Shown here piece after piece: positions 43,821 through 53,194 of a DNA stretch of 64,000 bases; positions within the stretch are counted from its first letter, which is position 1; every line of letters begins with the position of its first letter. The stretch lies in NCBI GenBank assembly GCA_015709615.1, contig CP054179.1:1054001-1118000 (forward strand), written 5' to 3'. Below the pieces are notes generated by a model. That model was not told the DNA's origin. It was given only the letters and a program-made list of their open reading frames with translations, and ran no database searches. This stretch comes from Gammaproteobacteria bacterium. GTDB taxonomy: Bacteria > Pseudomonadota > Gammaproteobacteria > Burkholderiales > Nitrosomonadaceae. Made by a program: the position numbers and the translations under genes.

Positions 43821-44691
43821 TTACCGAATTCTCTTGAGTATCATGAAATTCCGGCTGCATCAGAGCCAGAATCAAAACTTGCCGGTTGCGGTCCACCCCG
43901 GCAATGGGTGTGCTGATAATCTGCGCGAAATCGCCCGTCGGGTCGCGTTCGATCCGCAGCACTGTCGCGACCGGAATGCCAGGAGGATATACGCCGCCAA
44001 TTCCGGAAGTTACCAGCAAGTCGCCCTGCTGAATATCCGTGTTCACCGACAAATAGCGCAATTCCAATTCGTCGTTCTTTCCGGTTCCGGAAACCACCGA
44101 GCGCAAACCGTTACGCACCACTTGCACCGGCACCGAGTGATCCTTGTCGGTGAGCAGTGTCACCTCGGACGACCAGGGATAAAGCTGGGTAATCTGTCCG
44201 ACGATACCTTTTTCGTCGATGACCGCCTGACCCAACTGAATATGATGCTGACTGCCCTTATTCAAGGTAATTTTATGACTGAACGGATCGCGCGGGGTGA
44301 ACAGGATTTCCGCCAGAACCGCCTGGGTTTTGGAAGCAGGTTCGATTTGCTGAACTGCACCCAGCAGTTTGCGCAATTGCGCATTCTCGGCTTCCAGCGC
44401 TTGCAATCTCAGTAGCTGCTCGCGATTATCCAAATAAATCTGCCTTAATTTTTCATTTTCTTCCAGCAAGTAGAAACTGGCAATGAATTCACCGGTTTGA
44501 TCGTAAATGTTGGTGGGAATATAGGCGATTTTCTGCAGCGGAAAAATAATCACCCCGATGGTCTGGCGCAACTGCGGAAAATACTTGAAACGAGTATCTT
44601 CGGCAATCAGCAAACAGGATAACAAAGTAAAAACGAACAGCCGCGCGAACGGGCCTGGGCCATGCCGGAAAAACTGAGGAACTGTTTCCAT
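43801..44691 (-). CDS. mreC: Rod-shape-determining protein MreC
   Basis: Periplasmic scaffold of 296 residues with one N-terminal helix (about residues 10-30), a coiled coil (about 65-110: LEENEKLRQIYLDNREQLLRLQ) and the beta-rich MreC domain (VDEKGIVGQI-type region ending near residue 280). It connects MreB with penicillin-binding proteins during cell elongation. The gene lies 73 bases after mreB and overlaps mreD by 20 bases. The length is typical. Assignment is firm from both sequence and context. Confidence 0.95.
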   Translation of the reverse strand: METVPQFFRHGPGPFARLFVFTLLSCLLIAEDTRFKYFPQLRQTIGVIIFPLQKIAYIPTNIYDQTGEFIASFYLLEENEKLRQIYLDNREQLLRLQALEAENAQLRKLLGAVQQIEPASKTQAVLAEILFTPRDPFSHKITLNKGSQHHIQLGQAVIDEKGIVGQITQLYPWSSEVTLLTDKDHSVPVQVVRNGLRSVVSGTGKNDELELRYLSVNTDIQQGDLLVTSGIGGVYPPGIPVATVLRIERDPTGDFAQIISTPIAGVDRNRQVLILALMQPEFHDTQENSVIGPGKN

Positions 44692-44764
44692 TACATTCCG
44701 GACTCAACAATCAATTGATTTCTCAATCAACGCGGAAATAAAAATAAGAAATACCCGAATTGAT

Positions 44765-45823
44765 TTAATCGCGGGCGAAAATACCGATAGACCGGTCCAT
44801 GTTCTCCAATGCGATGCCGGCACCGCGCACCACGCAGGTCAGCGGATCGTCGGCGACGATGACGGACAATCCGGTTTCTTCCATCAACAACCGGTCAATA
44901 TCGCGCAACAGAGCGCCGCCGCCGGTCATAACCATGCCTTTTTCCGCAATATCCGCACCCAATTCCGGCGGCGTATGTTCCAGCGCGGATTTAACCGCGC
45001 TGACAATACTATTCAGCGGTTCCGCCAGCGCTTCCAGAATTTCATTGCTGGAAATGGTGAAACTGCGCGGTATGCCTTCCGCCAAGTTGCGGCCCTTCAC
45101 TTCGATTTCGCGCACCTCCGAACCCGGAAAAGCCGAGCCGATTCCTTTCTTGATAATTTCCGCGGTCACTTCGCCGATCAGCATGCCGTAATTGCGGCGG
45201 ATATAGTTGATGATCGCTTCGTCAAATTTATCCCCGCCGACACGCACCGAATTAGAATACACGATACCGCCCAGTGAAATCACACCCACTTCGGTGGTGC
45301 CGCCACCGATGTCGACCACCATCGAACCGGTCGGTGACTCAACCGGCATATCGGCACCCAATGCCGCCGCCATCGGTTCCTCGATCAATTCCACCTTGCG
45401 CGCGCCGGCCCCGTAGGCCGCTTCGCGAATGGCGCGGCGCTCCACTTGCGTGGAACCGTACGGGACACAAATGACGATGCGCGGATTGGCGGAAAGCAGG
45501 CGCGGCGGATTGACCCGGCGGATGAACATTTTCAGCATCTGCTCGGTCACGGTAAAATCGGCGATCACGCCGTCTTTCATCGGGCGGATCGCGGTGATGT
45601 TACCCGGCGTGCGGCCCAGCATTTGCTTGGCGGCGAGACCGACCTGCTGAATCATTTTTTTGCCGTTGGCTCCGCTTTCTTCACGGATTGCAACTACGGA
45701 GGGTTCATCCAGCACGATACCTTGGCCGTGGACATAAATCAGCGTATTCGCCGTGCCCAAATCGATCGCCATGTCTGTCGAAAAATAGCTTCCAAGGATA
45801 TTGTTGTTCAAGAAATTAAACAT
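44765..45823 (-). CDS. mreB: Rod-shape-determining protein MreB (actin homologue)
   Basis: Bacterial actin of 352 residues that guides lateral wall synthesis. The N-terminus STDMAIDLGTANTLIYVHG carries the first phosphate-binding motif; VVDIGGGTTEVGVIS near residue 167 is the second and MTGGGALLRDIDRLL near residue 300 the third. All actin-fold motifs are intact. It is the first gene of the operon and is divergent from gatC across about 130 bases (from the gatC ATG), which must hold both promoters. Confidence 0.98.
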   Translation of the reverse strand: MFNFLNNNILGSYFSTDMAIDLGTANTLIYVHGQGIVLDEPSVVAIREESGANGKKMIQQVGLAAKQMLGRTPGNITAIRPMKDGVIADFTVTEQMLKMFIRRVNPPRLLSANPRIVICVPYGSTQVERRAIREAAYGAGARKVELIEEPMAAALGADMPVESPTGSMVVDIGGGTTEVGVISLGGIVYSNSVRVGGDKFDEAIINYIRRNYGMLIGEVTAEIIKKGIGSAFPGSEVREIEVKGRNLAEGIPRSFTISSNEILEALAEPLNSIVSAVKSALEHTPPELGADIAEKGMVMTGGGALLRDIDRLLMEETGLSVIVADDPLTCVVRGAGIALENMDRSIGIFARD

Positions 45824-45953
45824 AGTGGCAGAATCCGTTATTAATAATCATGATGAGAGCGAATGATAAAGTAAAACCATCAAAAAATAATACGCCGGCA
45901 AAACGGGGGCATGATACCCTAATAGTTATTTGAATATAAGGTTACCGATTAAA

Positions 45954-46241
45954 ATGACTTTATCCGTTAGTGACGTGAAGCGTATAGCTGATCTTGCTTA
46001 TATTGAAATTGATGAAAACGAGGCAAAAGAGACTTTGACTCACCTATCCGGCATTTTTAATTTGATTGAATCCATGCAAGCGGTCGATACCTCGGCGGTG
46101 GAACCCATGTCGCATGCGCAGAGCGTCTTGCAGCGTTTACGTGAAGATGAAGTCACTGAAACCGACCAGCGCGAATTATACCAATCAATCGCACCGCAAG
46201 TCGAAGACGGTCTGTATCTTGTTCCTCAAGTTATTGAATAA
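45954..46241 (+). CDS. gatC: Asp/Glu-tRNA amidotransferase subunit C
   Basis: Small subunit of 95 residues that stabilises the GatCAB amidotransferase. It has the family start SVSDVKRIADLAYIEI and the C-terminal PQVIE. ATG 45954 gives the family N-terminus, with TAAGG 12 bases upstream; a TTG at 45930 would add 8 residues. First of gatC-gatA-gatB. It is divergent from mreB. Confidence 0.95.
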   Translation: MTLSVSDVKRIADLAYIEIDENEAKETLTHLSGIFNLIESMQAVDTSAVEPMSHAQSVLQRLREDEVTETDQRELYQSIAPQVEDGLYLVPQVIE

Positions 46242-46336
46242 ACTCAGTACTATCGTAACAAAACACCCCCGAGAAAGCGCAGCGCTAGAAATACAATCAT
46301 TAACGTAACATTTCATTTTTTCTGATCAGCAAATCC

Positions 46337-47785
46337 ATGTTTAACGCCAGTCTTAAACAACTCTCGATGCAACTTGCCGGAAAAAAAATTTCCAGCACCG
46401 AATTGACCACCGAATTTCTGAAGCGCATTCAGCAGACCAACCCGGAATACAATGCCTTCATCACCGTGAACGAGGCAATGAGCCTGGCACAAGCGCAAGC
46501 AGCCGACAAGATGATCGCCGCGGGACAAGCCGGTCCGCTCACCGGCATCCCGATCGCGCAAAAAGATATTTTCTGCGCCAAAGGCTGGTTAACCACATGC
46601 GGTTCGAAAATGCTGTCGAATTTCGTTTCACCGTACGACGCTGGCGTCATCGAACGTTTCAATCAAGCCGGGGCGGTGAATATCGGCAAAACCAACATGG
46701 ACGAATTCGCCATGGGGTCGAGCAATGAAACTTCCTATTACGGCCCGGTGAAAAATCCCTGGGATCATGCGGCGGTACCCGGCGGCAGCTCGGGCGGCGC
46801 GGCTTGCGCGGTAGCCGCCCGATTGGCGCCCGCGGCCACCGGCACCGATACCGGCGGTTCGATCCGCCAGCCCGCCGCATTGTGCGGCATCTCGGGCATA
46901 AAACCGACGTACGGACTGGTGTCGCGCTACGGCATGATCGCGTTTGCTTCCAGCCTCGACCAAGGCGGGCCGATGGCCAAATCGGCAGAAGATCTGGCGC
47001 TGTTGTTGAACGTCATGGTCGGATTCGATGCGCGCGATTCCACCAGCTTGCAACGCGATGCTGAGGATTACGCGCGCGATCTGCAAAAACCGCTGGCCGG
47101 GTTGCGCATCGGTTTACCCAAGGAATACTTCGCCGAGGGCATGAGCCGCGATGTCGCCAGCGCAGTCGACAGTGCCCTGAACGAATACCGCAAACTGGGC
47201 GCGCAAACGGTCGAGATTTCGTTGCCGAACGCGCCGCTGGCAATCCCGGTTTATTATGTGCTGGCTCCTGCCGAGGCTTCCAGCAATCTGTCGCGCTTCG
47301 ACGGCGTGCGCTACGGCTATCGCGCCGAATCGTACAGCGATCTGGCCGACATGTACCGCAAATCGCGCGCGCAAGGCTTCGGCGCCGAAGTGAAACGGCG
47401 TATTTTGATCGGCACCTATGTGCTATCGCACGGTTATTACGATGCCTATTACATCAAAGCGCAAAAGCTGCGCCGCCTGATCGCACAGGATTTTGCCGAG
47501 GCCTACAAACAATGCGACATCATCATGGGCCCGACGACGCCGACCGTTGCGTTCAATCTGGGCGAAAAAAGCGGCGATCCGATTCAGATGTATTTGTCCG
47601 ACATCTACACCAGCGCTGCCAATCTGACCGGCATGCCGGCCATGTCTATCTCGATCGGTTTCGGCGATAAAAACCGTCCGATCGGCCTGCACATCATCGG
47701 CAATTACTTCTCGGAAGCGCACATGCTGAACGTCGCGCATCAGTACCAACTGGCCACCGATTGGCATACCCGGTCGCCGGTTTAA
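46337..47785 (+). CDS. gatA: Asp/Glu-tRNA amidotransferase subunit A
   Basis: Amidase-signature subunit of 482 residues that releases ammonia from glutamine for transamidation of misacylated tRNA. The catalytic Lys is in GIPIAQKDIFCAKG near residue 76, and the cis-Ser/Ser pair in PGGSSGGAACA near residue 152, followed by GTDTGGSIRQPA near residue 174. Because glnS is present in the window, the likely main product is Asn-tRNA. It lies 95 bases after gatC and 45 before gatB. Confidence 0.97.
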   Translation: MFNASLKQLSMQLAGKKISSTELTTEFLKRIQQTNPEYNAFITVNEAMSLAQAQAADKMIAAGQAGPLTGIPIAQKDIFCAKGWLTTCGSKMLSNFVSPYDAGVIERFNQAGAVNIGKTNMDEFAMGSSNETSYYGPVKNPWDHAAVPGGSSGGAACAVAARLAPAATGTDTGGSIRQPAALCGISGIKPTYGLVSRYGMIAFASSLDQGGPMAKSAEDLALLLNVMVGFDARDSTSLQRDAEDYARDLQKPLAGLRIGLPKEYFAEGMSRDVASAVDSALNEYRKLGAQTVEISLPNAPLAIPVYYVLAPAEASSNLSRFDGVRYGYRAESYSDLADMYRKSRAQGFGAEVKRRILIGTYVLSHGYYDAYYIKAQKLRRLIAQDFAEAYKQCDIIMGPTTPTVAFNLGEKSGDPIQMYLSDIYTSAANLTGMPAMSISIGFGDKNRPIGLHIIGNYFSEAHMLNVAHQYQLATDWHTRSPV

Positions 47786-47830
47786 AACCAATCTTCGTTT
47801 GTGAAACACACTTGAGCTGGAAAACATATC

Positions 47831-49270
47831 ATGCAGTGGGAAATCGTCATCGGTCTTGAAGTTCATACGCAACTGTCAACACACTCCAAAATCTTCTCGG
47901 GCGCATCCACAGCCTACGGTGCGCCGCCCAATACTCAGGCTTGCGTAATCGACCTGGCGCTGCCCGGCGTGTTGCCGGTATTGAACAAAGGCGCGGTAGA
48001 ACGGGCGATCAAGTTCGGCTTATCGGTCGGTGCAAAAATCAATTCGCCGTCCATTTTCGCGCGCAAGAATTATTTTTATCCCGATTTACCTAAAGGCTAC
48101 CAAATCAGCCAATATGAATTACCGGTAGTGCAAGGCGGTACCATCGCGATTCAAGTCGACGGTGCCGAGAAAACCATCCGATTGACGCGCGCGCACTTGG
48201 AAGAAGACGCCGGCAAGTCGCTGCACGAGGATTTTCACGGCATGAGCGGCATCGACCTGAATCGCGCCGGCACGCCGCTGCTGGAAATCGTCTCCGAACC
48301 GGACATGCGCAGCAGCGCGGAAGCGGTAGCGTACGCCAAAACCTTGCACGCGCTGGTGCGCTGGATCGGCATTTGCGACGGCAACATGCAGGAAGGCTCG
48401 TTCCGCTGCGATGCGAACGTTTCGGTACGCCCGCGCGGCACGGAAAAACTCGGCACGCGCTGTGAAATCAAGAATCTGAACTCGTTCCGTTTCCTGGAAA
48501 AAGCCATCGACTACGAAGCCCGACGGCAAATTGAGATTCTCGAAGACGGTGGCGCGATCCGCCAGGAAACCCGGCTGTACGACGCCAACAAAGACGAAAC
48601 CCGCACCATGCGCAGCAAGGAAGATGCCAACGACTACCGCTACTTCCCCGACCCGGATCTGCTGCCGCTGGAAATTTCCGCAAGCTGGATCGAGCAAGTC
48701 AAATCCGCCCTGCCGGAATTGCCGCAAGCGCGCCGCGACCGCTATGTCGCCGAATTCGGATTATCCGCGTACGATGCTGCGGTGCTGACCGCTTCGCGCG
48801 AAACCGCCGATTATTTCGAAACCGCCGTCAAGCAATTACCCGCGCAGGCCAAACTGTGCGCCAACTGGATCATGGGCGACATCAACGGGCAATTGAACAA
48901 GGAAGGCATCGACATCAGCGCCTGCCCGGTCAATCCATCCCAACTCGCCGCGCTGTTGACGCGCATCGGCGACGGCACGATTTCCGGCAAAGCCGCCAAA
49001 ACAGTGTTCGAAAGTATGTGGAACGGCGAATTGGATAAAAACGCCGACGCCATCATCGCTGCCAAAGGCTTGAAACAAATTTCCGACGACAGCGCCATCG
49101 AGAAAATCGTCGACCAAGTGCTCGCCGCCAACGCGCAGCAAGTCGCCGATTACCGCGCTGGCAAGGAAAAAGCCTTCAACTCGCTGGTCGGTCAAATCAT
49201 GAAAGCTACCCAGGGCAAAGCCAATCCGGCGCAGGTGAATGCGATGCTGAAGAAAAAGCTGGATGGCTAG
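47831..49270 (+). CDS. gatB: Asp/Glu-tRNA amidotransferase subunit B
   Basis: Kinase and tRNA-binding subunit of 479 residues that activates Asp- or Glu-tRNA with ATP before ammonia transfer. It has WEIVIGLEVHTQLST at the start, KNYFYPDLPKGYQISQYE near residue 79, a central cradle domain, and the C-terminal YqeY-like tail (GQIMKATQGKANPAQVNAMLKKKL). Length and motifs are normal. Third gene of gatCAB; a fragment of a repeat lies after it at 49309-49328. Confidence 0.97.
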   Translation: MQWEIVIGLEVHTQLSTHSKIFSGASTAYGAPPNTQACVIDLALPGVLPVLNKGAVERAIKFGLSVGAKINSPSIFARKNYFYPDLPKGYQISQYELPVVQGGTIAIQVDGAEKTIRLTRAHLEEDAGKSLHEDFHGMSGIDLNRAGTPLLEIVSEPDMRSSAEAVAYAKTLHALVRWIGICDGNMQEGSFRCDANVSVRPRGTEKLGTRCEIKNLNSFRFLEKAIDYEARRQIEILEDGGAIRQETRLYDANKDETRTMRSKEDANDYRYFPDPDLLPLEISASWIEQVKSALPELPQARRDRYVAEFGLSAYDAAVLTASRETADYFETAVKQLPAQAKLCANWIMGDINGQLNKEGIDISACPVNPSQLAALLTRIGDGTISGKAAKTVFESMWNGELDKNADAIIAAKGLKQISDDSAIEKIVDQVLAANAQQVADYRAGKEKAFNSLVGQIMKATQGKANPAQVNAMLKKKLDG

Positions 49271-49308
49271 ATAAACCCTGCCGAGAGCAGCGAGTAATGG
49301 CCGGGCAC

Positions 49309-49328
49309 AGTAGTTTTTCAAAGCTTCC
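49309..49328. repeat. End fragment of the hairpin repeat found at 34531-34677
   Basis: 20 bases, AGTAGTTTTTCAAAGCTTCC; its complement matches 18 of 20 bases at 34535-34554. The rest of the element is missing. It lies in the gap after gatB. Confidence 0.55.
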
Positions 49329-49508
49329 GGTGCAAAAAATCCGGTATTCAGACCGGTATACAATGAACACCGGTTATAGTGCTATACTCGCAAACCTGTT
49401 GTAAGCGTCGAAGAAATCGTCGCTTTACCGGCACATATCAGGCGCTGAATTAAATAAGCGGTGCTTTTTCTTCTATTCCGGTCATTACATCTGCAAACGT
49501 TAACTATA

Positions 49509-50096
49509 ATGCTGGCATCCGTTGTCATCACGTCCATCAATCATGTCCTGCGCAACGAGCAGTGGGCATGCACGCGATTGCAATCGCATGCTGGCAGAAC
49601 GGTCAGTATCCGGATACCGCCGATGGTGGGTTTCAGCGTTGAGATCGACGGCGAAGGCAAGCTACAGCCCGTGGATGGCGCACAACCAGCGGATGCGGCG
49701 CTGACTTTGCCACTGCTGTCGATGCCGCGCTTGGTTGCACGGGGGCCGGATGCATTCAAGGCAATCGCCATCAGCGGCGATCAAGCGTTTGCCGGTGAAT
49801 TGATTGCGATTGCCAAGCAGATCGACCCGGGCGTGGTCCTTGCGCATGATTTGAGCAAAACGGTCGGCGATATTCCCGCACATCGCATCGTGCAGGCAGG
49901 CGAGCAGCTGGTGCAGTGGCAAAGCGGCAACGTTCACCGTTTAGCGCAAACGCTTGCCGAGTATTGCACCGAAGAAAGCGGCTTTCTGACCAAACCGGCG
50001 GCTGTCGAACGATTTGCGCAAGAAGTGAGAAACTTACAATTTGACATTGAAAAACTGGAGCAACGGCTGAATCGGTTAGACCGGTTGACCCGGTAA
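49509..50096 (+). CDS. ubiJ: UbiJ-like protein with SCP2 sterol-binding domain
   Basis: Protein of 195 residues. An SCP2-like domain takes the first ~110 residues (SIRIPPMVGFSVEIDGEGKLQP, then LPLLSMPRLVARGPDAFKAIAISGD), and a coiled coil (about 165-195) ends the protein. UbiJ is an accessory protein of the aerobic ubiquinone-synthesis complex that presents the lipid intermediate. Its gene is directly upstream of ubiB, as in the ubiE-ubiJ-ubiB arrangement of other proteobacteria. ATG 49509 is chosen over the upstream in-frame ATG at 49461, which is in poor context. Confidence 0.82.
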   Translation: MLASVVITSINHVLRNEQWACTRLQSHAGRTVSIRIPPMVGFSVEIDGEGKLQPVDGAQPADAALTLPLLSMPRLVARGPDAFKAIAISGDQAFAGELIAIAKQIDPGVVLAHDLSKTVGDIPAHRIVQAGEQLVQWQSGNVHRLAQTLAEYCTEESGFLTKPAAVERFAQEVRNLQFDIEKLEQRLNRLDRLTR

Positions 50097-50201
50097 TACA
50101 TCGCAACCAGCAGAACCGGAGTACTCATCCAATCATGAATAAACTGACGCTGCCCTAATCAACCCGCCCGATATTCGTTCACTTCCTATTGCTGATCTTT
50201 C

Positions 50202-51716
50202 ATGCGCTTATTCCGCCTCCTAAAAATACAGTACGTCGCGTTTCAATTCGGTCTGGACGAATTCGTTTTGGGTCATAGCCGGTTACGGTTCTTGCGCGTA
50301 CTGGTCAGGACGTTGACGTTCTGGCGTAAACTGGATAAACCGCGCGGCGAGAGACTGCGGCTGGCGCTGGCAACCTTGGGGCCGATTTTTGTGAAATTCG
50401 GCCAAATGCTGTCGACACGGCGCGATATTCTGCCGCAGGATATCGCCGATGAATTGGCCAAGCTGCAAGACCAGGTGCCGCCCTTTTCCTCCGAGCTTGT
50501 TTTCACAACGCTGGAAAAAGAATACGGTCAGAAAGTCGACAACATATTCTTCAAATTCGACCCTATCCCTATCGCCAGCGCATCGGTCGCGCAAGTGCAT
50601 TTGGCCACGTTGCCCAACGGCACCGAAGTCGCGGTCAAAATACTACGTCCCAATCTCGCAACGGTCATTACACATGACATTGCGCTAATGGATACCGGCG
50701 CCTGGCTGGCCGAAACTTTGTGGGCCGACGGCAAGCGTCTGAAATTGCGCCAGGTTGTTTCGGAATTCGCCCGCCATCTCGACGACGAGCTCGACTTGAT
50801 GCGCGAAGCGGCCAATTGCAGCCAATTGCGGCGCAACTTTCTCGATTCACCGCTGCTGCTGGTTCCCGAAGTGTATTGGGATTACTGCCGCAACGGCGTG
50901 ATGGCAATGGAACGCGTCAAAGGCATTCCGATCAGTCACGTGGAAGAATTAAAAGCGCAGGGCATCGATATTCCGCAACTGGCGCGCGTCGGCGTGGAAA
51001 TATTTTTCACCCAGGTATTCCGCGACGGTTATTTCCATGCCGACATGCATCCGGGCAATATTTTCGTCGGCAAAGACGGCCGCTATATCGCGGTCGATTT
51101 CGGCATTATGGGCACGCTCAGCGATCAGGACAAAAACTACCTGGCGCAAAATTTCCTGGCCTTTTTCCGCCGCGATTACGCCCGCGTCGCGCAAGCGCAC
51201 GTGGAAGCCGGATGGGCGCCCAAAGATACCCGCGTGGACGATTTCGAAGCCGCTATCCGGGCGGTGTGCGAACCGATTTTCGACAAACCGCTGAAGGAAA
51301 TCTCGTTCGGGCGGGTTCTGCTGCAATTGTTCCAGGCATCGCGGCAGTTCAACGTCGAAATCCAGCCGCAATTGGTTCTGCTGCAAAAAACCTTGCTCAA
51401 TATCGAAGGCCTGGGACGCGATCTCGACCCCGATCTGGATCTGTGGAAAACCGCCAAACCGTTCCTGGAAAACTGGATGTCGGAACAAATCGGCCTGCGC
51501 GGATTCGCCAGCCGGATTCAAAAGGAAGCCCCCAATTGGGCTATCATCCTGCCGGAATTTCCCCGTCTGATCCATCAGGCCTTCGCTGAGAACCGTAACC
51601 ATGAACTGGAAAGAAAAATGGCCGATCTGGTAGCTGAAGAAAAACGCCAGAACCGGCTGCTGCTGCTCATTGCAATCCTGCTGGCGGGATTGCTGGCGTG
51701 GCAGATATTCCAGTAA
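50202..51716 (+). CDS. ubiB: Ubiquinone biosynthesis regulatory protein kinase-like UbiB
   Basis: ABC1/UbiB atypical kinase-like protein of 504 residues, an ATPase that supports ubiquinone synthesis at the membrane. It has the KxGQ motif FVKFGQMLSTR near residue 65, AVKILRPNL near residue 145, the ADMHPGNIF motif near residue 280, AVDFGIMG near residue 297, and two C-terminal helices (LLLLIAILLAGLLAWQIF). The A-rich loop replacing the usual glycine loop is typical. It lies 105 bases after ubiJ. Confidence 0.95.
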   Translation: MRLFRLLKIQYVAFQFGLDEFVLGHSRLRFLRVLVRTLTFWRKLDKPRGERLRLALATLGPIFVKFGQMLSTRRDILPQDIADELAKLQDQVPPFSSELVFTTLEKEYGQKVDNIFFKFDPIPIASASVAQVHLATLPNGTEVAVKILRPNLATVITHDIALMDTGAWLAETLWADGKRLKLRQVVSEFARHLDDELDLMREAANCSQLRRNFLDSPLLLVPEVYWDYCRNGVMAMERVKGIPISHVEELKAQGIDIPQLARVGVEIFFTQVFRDGYFHADMHPGNIFVGKDGRYIAVDFGIMGTLSDQDKNYLAQNFLAFFRRDYARVAQAHVEAGWAPKDTRVDDFEAAIRAVCEPIFDKPLKEISFGRVLLQLFQASRQFNVEIQPQLVLLQKTLLNIEGLGRDLDPDLDLWKTAKPFLENWMSEQIGLRGFASRIQKEAPNWAIILPEFPRLIHQAFAENRNHELERKMADLVAEEKRQNRLLLLIAILLAGLLAWQIFQ

Positions 51717-51808
51717 TTCCGCACAACCATCGGCGCGAACCGGAAGCGAATGACCATCAGCCCGGTAAGCTTTGCTAAAGTAACCGCTTTCCTCGCGCTG
51801 ATGAACGT

Positions 51809-52894
51809 ATGACACTCCTCGAGATCCGTAACGTAACCAAACGGTTCGGTAATTTCACTGCTATCGACAATGTCAGCATCGCCGTCGAAGCCGGGGAGTT
51901 TTTTACCTTGCTGGGCCCGTCCGGCTGCGGCAAGACCACATTGCTGCGCATGATTGCCGGTTTCGATGCGCCCGATTGCGGTGAAATTTTGCTCGACGGC
52001 GCAGACATCGTGAATCTTCCACCGGAAAAGCGCCCCTTTCATACCGTTTTCCAAAGCTACGCATTATTCCCGCACATGACGGTCGCCGGCAATATCGGAT
52101 TCCCGCTGAAAATGGCGGGCAAAACACCGGCGGAAATCAAGGAAAAAGTCGCCGAAGCGCTGGAAGAAGTCGAGCTCACGCCGTTTGCCGAGCGCTATCC
52201 GCATGAACTATCCGGCGGACAAAAACAGCGCGTGGCCTTCGCGCGCGGGCTGATCAATCAGCCGCGCTTGTTGTTGCTGGATGAACCATTGGGCGCGCTG
52301 GACGAAAAACTGCGCGAGAACATGCAGCGCGAGCTGATCAAGCTGCAAGCCGAAGCCGGGGTTACGTTCATTTATGTCACGCATGCGCAAAACGAAGCAT
52401 TGGCGCTGTCGCACCGCATCGCCGTGATGAATCAGGGAAAAATCGAGCAGATCGACGAACCGTCGCGCATTTACAATTTTCCCGTTAACCGTTTCGTGGC
52501 CGACTTCATCGGCAAGATCAATATGCTGAAAGCCCAGGTTAGCGAAGTTTCCGCTGCCCATTTAAAATTAACCGTCAGCGGCCTCGGGGAAGTCAAAGTG
52601 CCACTCAAGGCACAGATCGGCACCGGCGCTCAGGGTGTCATTGCCATCAGACCGGAACAAGTTCGTATCGCCGCGCGCGCGGATGAAGTGACGGCTGAAT
52701 TCCAATCGGCTGGAAAAATAAAGGATTTCTTTTACATCGGCGATGTCACGACGTATATCATCGAGCTTGCCAACAGCACGCGCATTGAAGCACTGCTTCC
52801 CAATTCCGCTCCGGGTCATGCCAAGCTGTTTGAAATCGGCGATCCAGTTGTGATCAGCTGGCAGGAACAATCTGCGCAATTCTTTCCCGACTAA
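51809..52894 (+). CDS. potA: Polyamine ABC transporter ATP-binding protein PotA
   Basis: ATPase of 361 residues of the spermidine/putrescine importer. Walker A GPSGCGKTT near residue 38, signature LSGGQKQR near residue 133, Walker B LLLLDEPLGALD near residue 154 and the TOBE domain at about 280-360. All catalytic motifs are intact. In the usual layout potB follows within tens of bases. Here a truncated potB start lies 23 bases downstream, then a 1.8-kb insertion precedes the intact potB. Confidence 0.96.
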   Translation: MTLLEIRNVTKRFGNFTAIDNVSIAVEAGEFFTLLGPSGCGKTTLLRMIAGFDAPDCGEILLDGADIVNLPPEKRPFHTVFQSYALFPHMTVAGNIGFPLKMAGKTPAEIKEKVAEALEEVELTPFAERYPHELSGGQKQRVAFARGLINQPRLLLLDEPLGALDEKLRENMQRELIKLQAEAGVTFIYVTHAQNEALALSHRIAVMNQGKIEQIDEPSRIYNFPVNRFVADFIGKINMLKAQVSEVSAAHLKLTVSGLGEVKVPLKAQIGTGAQGVIAIRPEQVRIAARADEVTAEFQSAGKIKDFFYIGDVTTYIIELANSTRIEALLPNSAPGHAKLFEIGDPVVISWQEQSAQFFPD

Positions 52895-52917
52895 CCGATC
52901 ATTAATTTTTCCAGGAT

Positions 52918-53070
52918 ATGCAATTATCGAACCGGATTGTCAAATGGCTCATCAGCAAACCGTCATTAATCTTTTTACTGATATTTTTCTGCGCTGGGTT
53001 TTTGATTCATAATCTTGCTTGTTTTCACTTTCTTAGAGAGTTTACTGGGGATTCCGGGGTTACTCAGTGA
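52918..53070 (+). pseudogene. potB: Truncated potB remnant
   Basis: A short frame starts ATG 23 bases after potA (CCAGGAT upstream). Its first 27 codons read MQLSNRIVKWLIS, KPSLIFLLIFFCA, G, against MRTSSYLVKWLIS, TPPLLFLLIFFAA, P of the intact potB at 54853: 17 of 27 identical, with nucleotide divergence. After that it loses similarity and ends at a stop (53068-53070) after 50 codons. It is the expected position for potB in an uninterrupted operon, so I read it as the broken 5' end of the original gene, or as a remnant of a homologous exchange. Confidence 0.75.
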
Positions 53071-53194
53071 AGAAACAAGAATTCTTTAACGAATCTGACA
53101 CTTATTTACCTTCCCACCTCCCTTAGTCCATCCTCTTCTCACTCATCATCTCACTTATAGGTAGAGTGTATATTTATCTCACATCTTTTTATTC
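53071..53194. other. Sequence between the potB remnant and the DUF4157 gene
   Basis: AT-rich sequence of 124 bases with pyrimidine-rich tracts. I see no gene, terminator or inverted repeat here, and no obvious mobile-element end. Confidence 0.5.
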
